A DNA stretch of 12,657 nucleotides from an uncultured Lachnospiraceae bacterium (GTDB lineage Bacteria > Bacillota > Clostridia > Lachnospirales > Lachnospiraceae): positions 1-12,657 of the forward strand of contig CAJUKA010000114.1 of the NCBI GenBank assembly GCA_910586585.1, in the 5' to 3' direction. The translations under genes and the position numbers were made by a program. Of the stretch, positions 1-9,000 are shown one piece after another (within the stretch, counting starts at the first letter, position 1; the number at the start of each line of letters is the position of its first letter). The notes under the pieces are model-generated. The model searched no databases. It was not told the DNA's origin and saw only the letters and a list, made by a program, of their open reading frames with translations.

Positions 1-3000
1 TCAACAAGGTACTTTCTGTGCTGCTGGCTGCGGCGATGGTCGCAGGTTCTGTACCAGATGTCAGCCTTGTGGCACATGCGACTGAGGCAGAGACAGAAGC
101 AGAACTTGACATTCAGGATTCTGAAAATCAGGATTTTGAGGAATCAGGTTCTGATGTACAAGACAACGAAAATACAGCCGACGCAGATACTGGTGCAGAA
201 GCCGAAGAACAGACTGGCAGCAGTGAAGCAGAAGAACTGGAAGCTGATGAAAGCATCCAGCCGGCTGCAGAGAATCCTGATACAGACAATCAGGACACAG
301 AAAATAATGCAGACAATAATACAGATTCAAAGGCAGCCGATACAGATGCCAATGAAAATACGGCAGGAGAGGAGGCAGAAGGCGAAGACGGCAAGGCACC
401 AGAAGAAGGAAATGACAACAGTGATGCTGCAGCGTTTAGCGCAACCGTAACATTCACAAAGGATGGCGATGCTGATGGTATTGGCGCAATCACATATGCG
501 GAAACATCAGGCGCAGATAGTTATAGTGGTACAGTTGAATTTGGTGATGCAACATCAAAAGATATTACTGTAGAAAATAGTACAGAGGAAGCTACAAATT
601 TTGTATTAAACTTCAAGGTAGCAGCAGGTACAGACGAGAATTACGATATCGTTGTAACAAACGGAACTACACAGGTTACGCCAAAAGGTGAAGTTTATAC
701 AGTTACAGTCACAGGCAATACAACAATCACTGTCAAGGCAGTGCCAAAGCAGTTTGATTTTGAACTTGTGGATGCAGATGGATTGCTTTCTGGTTCCATA
801 AGTGGTGTGGTTACAGATGAGTGGGATTACGATCATGTGACATACAAAACAAACGTAAGCTTTACCGTAAATGATTCTGAGAACTGCAAAGTACAAACAG
901 TAGTAGTAACGGTTGATGGAACAGAAATTACGGGTGAGAATTTAATTGCGCCAGAAGGTGACGGAGTAGTAAAGGGTACTTATACACTGAAAGGCGTTGC
1001 TATTACAGGCAAGGTTGTAGTTACCATCACAGGCGAAAAAAATGAACGCAGTGTGGTAGTGGCAGACGGTTCCAGCGAGAACGCAACAATACAGGTAAAT
1101 AATGTAGATATTGATGAGAATACGAAGGCTACTTTTGGTACAGACTTTGTATTTACAGTGGCAGCAAAAGAAGCAGCTGAGGGTGAGTCAGCACATAGAG
1201 TTGACAAGGTAACTGTAACAGCAGGCGGGTCAGAGGTGGCTTATAAGTTTGCAGCTACCAATGCAAGTGAACCTTTTGATGCAGCAGGTACATATACCAT
1301 AGCAGGTAAGGATATCACAGCAGATCTTACGATTAAAGTAGAGACTGTTGCGATGGAGACTGTTACATTCTCAAACGAAGAAAATATATCAGGCATCACT
1401 TATGCAGAAGGCGGAGATGAAATTCCTTCTAAGATTGAGAAAGAAGTTACTGATGCAAAAACAGAAAATGTTGGTAATGGATATGCTCTTTATATTCAGG
1501 TAGAGGAAACAGCAGGCAGTGAAGTAACAGTAAGCTATGCTGAAACAAAAGAGCCGACTGCCCCGGAAACAAAGGAGATAATGGCGCTTCTTGTGGATTC
1601 AGAAACCACAGAAGTTACAAATGCAGATGGCGTCAAAGTAGAAGGAAATATCAATACTTACAAAATTGTTGTTGAGAAGCCAATCACTGTTACATTTACA
1701 CAGAAAGTAACTGACAAGAAAAATGTGCTGAATGTAGTGAAGGACAACAGCAATAATTATAAAAAGGTAGAACTGTCAATAGATGGCGGCACTACATATA
1801 ATGAAATTGCAAAAAATCAGAAGACAGTAGAGATTCCAAAAAATACAGAAGTAAAAGTAAGGGTAACTACGAAGGACAGATACACTGTAATGTCTGAATT
1901 TGTAGTGACAGCCGAGGGTGGTTCTTCAAGAACCATTGAAGGAGCACTTGTTGAAAATGAGGAAGGTAAGGATGAGAATGGCGATAAGTATGGAATGTGC
2001 CAGGCAATCTATAGCTTCCGTGTATCAGACAGAGACAGAGAAATCAGCCTGAAAGCAGTTCCTTCTTATGAAGTACAGTTTGAGGTTGCGGAAGATGCTT
2101 TAGAAGAAAGTGGCTTAAAGTATAATGATAAGAATTCTTTTGATGCTACAGCAACAACACATACAACAGAAAAACTGTATGTTGCCAAAGGCAAAAAGAT
2201 TTATGTGGAAGTAACCCCGAAGGCTGATACAACCGTAACAGTCGCACAGGACGACACTGCATTGACACCTGTAGAGGATACAGAGAATGTTTATGAGATT
2301 ACAGTCAATGCAGACACAAAGATTGAGGTTACTGGTGAAACAGATCAGGCAGTGACAGTAGATTTCATTGGCGGTACTGCAAAGTTTGATACCAAAGCCG
2401 ATGGTGAATTTAAAACTGAATTGGCTACTGGAACACCAAGTACAGACAAGTATCCAATTGGTACAAAATTGTATGTACAGTTTACACCAACAGCAGGTAC
2501 AAATCCATACAAAGATGCAGTTATCAAGGAAGCTACACAGGATGGAGTAAACCTTACAGAAGTTTCTTATGATAAGAAGACAGGCATAAGAGTTTATGAA
2601 ATTACTGTAAAGAAAGATACGGATATTCAAATCAATGCATATGCAGTTGGCGCTACCGTTGATGTAACATTAAAATTTGCTCCAAATGTAAGTGAAGGTG
2701 CTACAGCTAAGATTACATTAACTGCAGATGGAAAACCTGTAGAAATACCAAATACAGAAACAGCTGGCAAAAAAGTAACACTTCCGGCAGGTGAGAACTT
2801 TACATTTACAGTTGATCCTGGGAAGAAACCAGCTACAACAGAACCAGAAGCGCCTGAACAGCAATATGTTGTATCAAAAGTAAATGATGGAGCAGGCGAT
2901 CTGACAGCTACTTCCACAAGCGGATACAGCAAGACCTACACCTATAAACCAACAACGACAGCTACCCTTACTGTTACGACAGCAGAGGAAGCAAGTGTAG

Positions 3001-6000
3001 CATTTGCGTATAAAGAAGGCACAACAGACGGTGTAGAAAAAATTCTTTGGACAACAAAAACCAGCCCTACAAAAGAGTCAGACTACACAAATAATGTTAC
3101 AATAGGAACACCACTCACAGGACTTGCAGAGGGAGAGACGGTTTCTTTTGTAGTAGTACCAAAAGCAGGATATAAAATTAAGAGCGCAGAAGGAGCAGCA
3201 GGAAGTGCAAATATTTTTGCAACTCCGTATACAGTAGAACTGTCAGGCGCAAAAACAATTAACATCACCACAGAAGCAGCGTATGATGTGACATTTGCTA
3301 CAAGCGATGCTAAGATTAAGCCAGTAGTGAAGTATATCACTGTACCCAAGGACGGTTCAGCAGGCAGTGAACAGACTCTCTCAGACACAAAACTGTCAGA
3401 TCTTGCAGCAGAGACAACCGTATACTTCAAGATTGCATTACCAGATGGTACAACAACAAGCAATATAGCAAATGTGACAATTAATGGCACAGAGGCAACA
3501 CCAATTGCAGCAGATACGACAGATGAGGCAGAGAAAGCATATGCAGGATACTACAAGATTGCGGCAATCAGTGCAGATGCTGCAGTTGTAGCAAACCTTG
3601 ATACAGTAAACAGCGTGACATTCAATGTTGCAAATGCAACAGGTGTATCTGTATATGATGCAAATGCAGAAGAAGGCGCTGAAGCAGTTACGTCAAAAGT
3701 AATCAAAGCAGGCGAGTCGTATTCCTTTGATTTAAAGATTACGCAGGAAGATGACCCAACAAGTGCAGAAGAGAATGCAAAGATTGATACAGTGAAGCTT
3801 AGAAGCGTTACTTTTGAGTACAAAGATGCTAGAGGATATTCTAAAAAAGAAGACCTTGGCATAGCAGGAACTGGATATACCATTACACCAAAAGCAGGAT
3901 GCAGCGATTTTAGTGTCGTTATAAAGGCCGATGCATATAAGGATGGAAAGGTCACAGTAACAGCAGATGAAAGCCTGGTAGAGGGCAAATATGCCTTTAT
4001 TTCAGCAGAACTCACAAAAGACCCAATTGATCCAACAAAAGTAACTACGTTAACTTTAGGTGACACAGGAAATACGATTGAAAAAGCGGAAGATAAGACC
4101 CTTTATATGCAGCTTAAGACAAAGAACCCTCTTTATAAGATTAAGTCCGTACAGCTTGTCAAGACAGTAGATGGAAAACCAGTAAAGAGCGATGTGACAG
4201 TTGCAGACGAGGCGAATGGAATTTATTCAGTTACATTCCCATCCTATGTAAAAGCAGGAGACTTGGATCTGACAATCGAAGTAAAGACAGTGCTTGACAG
4301 CACAAGTGATAAGCTTGCAAAGATTAACTTCGGTGCAAATGTAGCTGAGGCTGATTCAGATGATGCAGACGCAGCACAGGCTTTGGTTGCAGTGACAGGT
4401 GTATCAGGGGTAACCGGATATACAACTGGCGGTGTATGGCTTACAGATTCTGCTACAGCGAAATTCACTGTAAATGCAGTACCTGGATATGAGGTAGTAA
4501 GCATCGCAGTAAACGGCAAAAATGTTGAAATTACAGATTCCGAATTAGAAGGTATTAATAATTATAAGACTCCTTCAACAAAGGAATTTGAATTGAAAGA
4601 TCTTGTCAAGACAGAAGAAGGAACGACAACATATCCTGGAGCAACAATTGTAATTGAAACGAGAGCTGCAAAGGCAAAAGTCTCTTCTGTAACAATTCGC
4701 AGCAAGAAGACACCCGATATTACATTTATTGCAGATGGGGAAGAAAGAACATCTTCATATGAATATGGAATCGAAGACGATGAGACAGAACTGAGCTTTG
4801 ATGTTGTTGCAAGAGGCGCTTATGAGCCAACAGTAAAGATTATAAATGGACGTAATGAAAAAGAGCTTACAGCAGACAGCTCTGCACCAAACGGCAACAA
4901 CAAGACAATTTATACCTATCATGTACTGACAGGTGCATTGACAAGTGGCGACAGCATTGTAATTGACGGAGAAGAGGTAAACAAGAACCTGACAATTGAG
5001 TACAACAAGGCAGATATCGCAAAGGTAGAAGTATATGTAAATGGTTCAGAAGATGCAGAGGAACTTGACGAGAAGATCTTTGCAGATAATATTGCTACAG
5101 AAGTATTCTATATCAAGAAGACCAATCAGGCGACAGTTTATGTAACAGTAAAAGATGGTAATGAACTGATTTGCGAAGGTTTTGAGCAGACAGAAAATCC
5201 GAATGTTTACAAGTGCTATATTAAGAGCGTAGAAGAAGATATTACCAAAAAACTTGAAACACAAAAATCTGTATCCTTCACACTTTCAGATGGTACAGAC
5301 GTACTGGAGCCAAACAGCAATGATGTATATGCAGTGGCAACAGGCGTTACATATGTACTCACTGGAAAATTAGGAACAGATGACATTACATTTACAGCAG
5401 CAGAACTGACAGGTGTTTCTTTGAAAGATGAAGAAAAACCAGTCGTATCAGAAGACGGAAAATCTATAACACTCGTTCTTCCAGCTACAGCAGGTGGAAA
5501 AACAAAACTTACTTTCAAGGCAACTTATCAGACAGGTGATGAGGCGACTGCAGACGTGACCTACAAGATGTCAGCAGCAAAGGCAATCACATCTGTATCC
5601 TTTGATAAAAAGTACAAAGAAGGTAAAGCAGATCAGACAATGATCACAGAAGCAGCTTACAAGCTGACACTCAAGGGTGGTACAGACTATACATTACTTG
5701 ATGCAGTCGCAGATGGTGATGCAGGAATTATTGCAGACACATGGATTGATCCAAAAACAAAATCTCTCGTTGTTGTTACATCAGAGAAAGAAGGAACACA
5801 GAAAGTAAATATCTGTTTGAAAGGCGTGATGGAGAATGAACAGCCTAAAGTAATGGCTTCTCTCGACATTACATCTGTAAAACCTGCGCTTGCAGTAAAG
5901 GATATGAAGCTTACAAGTGCACTTCATAATGGATTTGTACTGAATGTATCTGTTGACAGCAAGTTATCAGAAGTTTTCGCAGAGGATGATGTGAAACTGG

Positions 6001-9000
6001 CATACAAGACAGTCGTAACACCTCCAGCAACTTCAAAATATGTATTTGCAAAAGATAATACATATTACAATATTAAGACTACAAAGACAGCAAAAGAAGA
6101 CATAAAGGTAGTATTTGGTGTGAAAGATGGTGTTGAAGAACCTGCATCTTATGGCATTAAGACAACACTTGCACTTGTTAGAGTAAATGATAAGGGCGAG
6201 GTTGTTAAGGAACTTTGTGCAGGAACAGAGACAAAGGACGGCACATTTGAGACAAAGAAGGATTACTATGAGGATACACTCAAACTGACTAAGAAAAATG
6301 GAACCGTATATTCTGGTCAGTCAGAGGTTGTAGTCGCTACAGCGAAATTCTCAAAGAATGCCACATATCAGGTACTTGGCACAGCAACTGTTTATGATGC
6401 TTCCGGTAAAGAAGTGAGCAGAATTCATGCAAAGATTGAGGATGGAAATGTTGTAGTATCTGTTCCTTCAATTTATACGAACTATGTTGCAAAGGGATCT
6501 TATACAATCAAAGTTGCACCATATGCCGAAGACCCAACCAATAAGACAGATATCAAACTTTATGCAGCACCGGCATCTATCAAGTTTACAGTAGCAAATG
6601 GTATTAACAACATTACATTAAACCCTGCGTCTGACAGTATTTATCAGCAGAAGGGCAAGGATGCAAGCTACAAGATGAACGTGGTTCTAAATGGCGGTTA
6701 TAAAGACTACACACCAGCAAAGAAGAACCTTACCTATGATATTGTAAAGGCTGCATTTGACGAGGACGGAAATGAGGTATGGGTTCCAGATACGGAGATG
6801 GCAAAACTTGTGACAGTAAAGAATGGCACCATCAAAGTATCCAAGAACTTTGTATGCAAAGCGGATCCAATAGACAATCAGTTTAACGTAAGAATTAAAG
6901 CAAACGATTTTGCTGACAATAAAACAGCAAGAGTAGTGACCTATACGGTATCCAATGAACAGCTTGAACTTGGTAATGTATATCTGGCAAGAAAATCAGA
7001 GGATGAAAGTGTATACAATGTAATCAGCGGGACAGAGTTTACAACAGACATGATTGATGGTGTTGAGATCATTGTTACAAAGTCAGGCGTAACAGCAGGA
7101 CGTGCATATTACACAGAAGAAGACCTGATTAGCAGCAACAACTATACTGTGAAGGCACCAGCTGGAATGTCATTCGATTATGATGGTACTTTGAATGCAA
7201 ATCATAAGATTGCAAACAAACTTACACTCAATGTAACAGCAGCAGACTGCGCAAAGGGCAAGAAAGCAGCATTGAACTTCAAGACTGTTTACAACACTGC
7301 ATCTGCAATAACAGTTGCAACAGTTGATGGTGAATATGGGCGTATTCTCGGCTATGTTGAGAAGGACAGTGTGACCCATTACAGCGCAGCAACAGCAGAT
7401 GATATGATTCAAATTCAAGTGCTTGTACCAGATCAGAATGGCAATATGATGCCAATGAACAGAGCAGCAACATACAACTATACGGTATCTGCAGCAGGCG
7501 GAAAAATACTCAGCGATGTCAAGAAAGCAAAATATACAGGACGCTATAATGTTCTTCCCAATAAGGCAGAAACCGTCATCACAGTCAAGAACGGCAAGAC
7601 ACCAAGCAAATTTACATTTGTAAATGATGCGTATGTCAAGGCTAAAGCGCCTTCTGTAAAGGTTGTGAATGCAAATCTGCTTTCAGGAAAAAATGCATAT
7701 CAGTATTATGAACTGCAGATCACAAACAATACATATAAGTATGCTTATATTACTTATGATGCTGCTGATAAGGCAAAGGCTGAGAATAATCGACCAAAAG
7801 ATTTAAGAGATTATGCAGATTTCTATAGCAATGTAAATACAATCATTGACCTTAGAGACAGCAAGGGGGATGCACAGCGTTCCAAAGTAATAGTAATGTC
7901 AACAAATGACAGCCTTGTAGCAGGAACTTACAAATTTAATGTAACCTTTGGCAATAAGCTGGATGAGAGTAATTTAGATATTCCAGAACTGATTCCTTTG
8001 ACCTCACCTGCAAAGTATTCTGTAAAGGTAGGTAAGATCAGCAACTTTAAGCCAACCGCATCTTATACGTATAATCCAGCAGTAGGCCAGATTTATCTGA
8101 CAGGCAAGCCTGTAGGCGCTGCTTACTATACAGATAAGATTAAGAATGCAAATGTAGCTGGTCAGCCAAATGAGTTTACAAAGTATTTTGCAATGGAAGA
8201 CAGCAGACTTTACATCAATGAAGCAGTTGATGCAAGTGGAAAAGGCTTAGGCAGACCATGGACCTTAGACGAACTGAATGCATATGCAGCATTGAACAAA
8301 AATAACCTTACCGGTTATGCAGAGTACTATAATTATGCAACAGGCACTAGAGAGTGGGCTAAGATTACCATCAAGGTAAAGGCAAGCGCATATAAAGCAC
8401 AGGATATTACAACCTATGCGGGAACAGAAAGTGCACAAGGCATCACAAGTATCAAGAATCCTTGGAGCGGAATCAATGTTGGATATATCGCAGCAACAGG
8501 AGAAGGAATTGCATTTAAGGATGTTGTATACAATGCATCTACAGGCAAAATTGCGCTTGAGACAACGACTGTTCCGGCACCCGGCAAATATGATGTGACA
8601 CTTTATGTAGTGGACAGATATGCTGCGGCATATGACATCGTAAACAAAGAGACAACAGCAGCCAACAAGAATGCAAAGGCAGTAGAACTCGGCACCCCTG
8701 TTACATTGAGGTTCACAGTGCTTGATCCAGTAAAGAAAGGTAAAGTAAAATTAGATAAGACACACCAGAAGTTTACATTTGATGAGCATGATTATGTTGG
8801 ACCAGAATTAAATGGTGTGTCAGCAAGCTGGCATAGAGATATCCAGTTGACATCAGTAAACAATGTAGCATTTGCAGGTGTTGCAAAGGCGGAGAGTGCA
8901 GCAGCATATGATTTCCTTGATGCAAAACTCTTGGAAAGCCCAGAAAGCACACCAACAAAGAAGGTATACTCAAACTGGGTAGATATTACACTGAACAAAG

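Noticed and set aside
58..450. Alternative-frame ORF of 130 residues, rich in Gln, Lys and Arg
   Set aside because: It is a product of reading the GA-rich acidic-linker DNA one base out of frame. It has no own ribosome-binding site and no domain-like pattern.
2115..2630. Minus-strand ORF of 171 residues with many cysteines
   Set aside because: The cysteines are the complement of the very frequent Thr ACA codons (TGT on the other strand). It is a shadow of the giant gene.
3551..4066. Minus-strand ORF of 171 residues, hydrophobic and Ser/Val/Ala-rich
   Set aside because: It lies wholly antisense to the giant gene in a compositional mirror frame, and no start signal or recognisable domain is visible.
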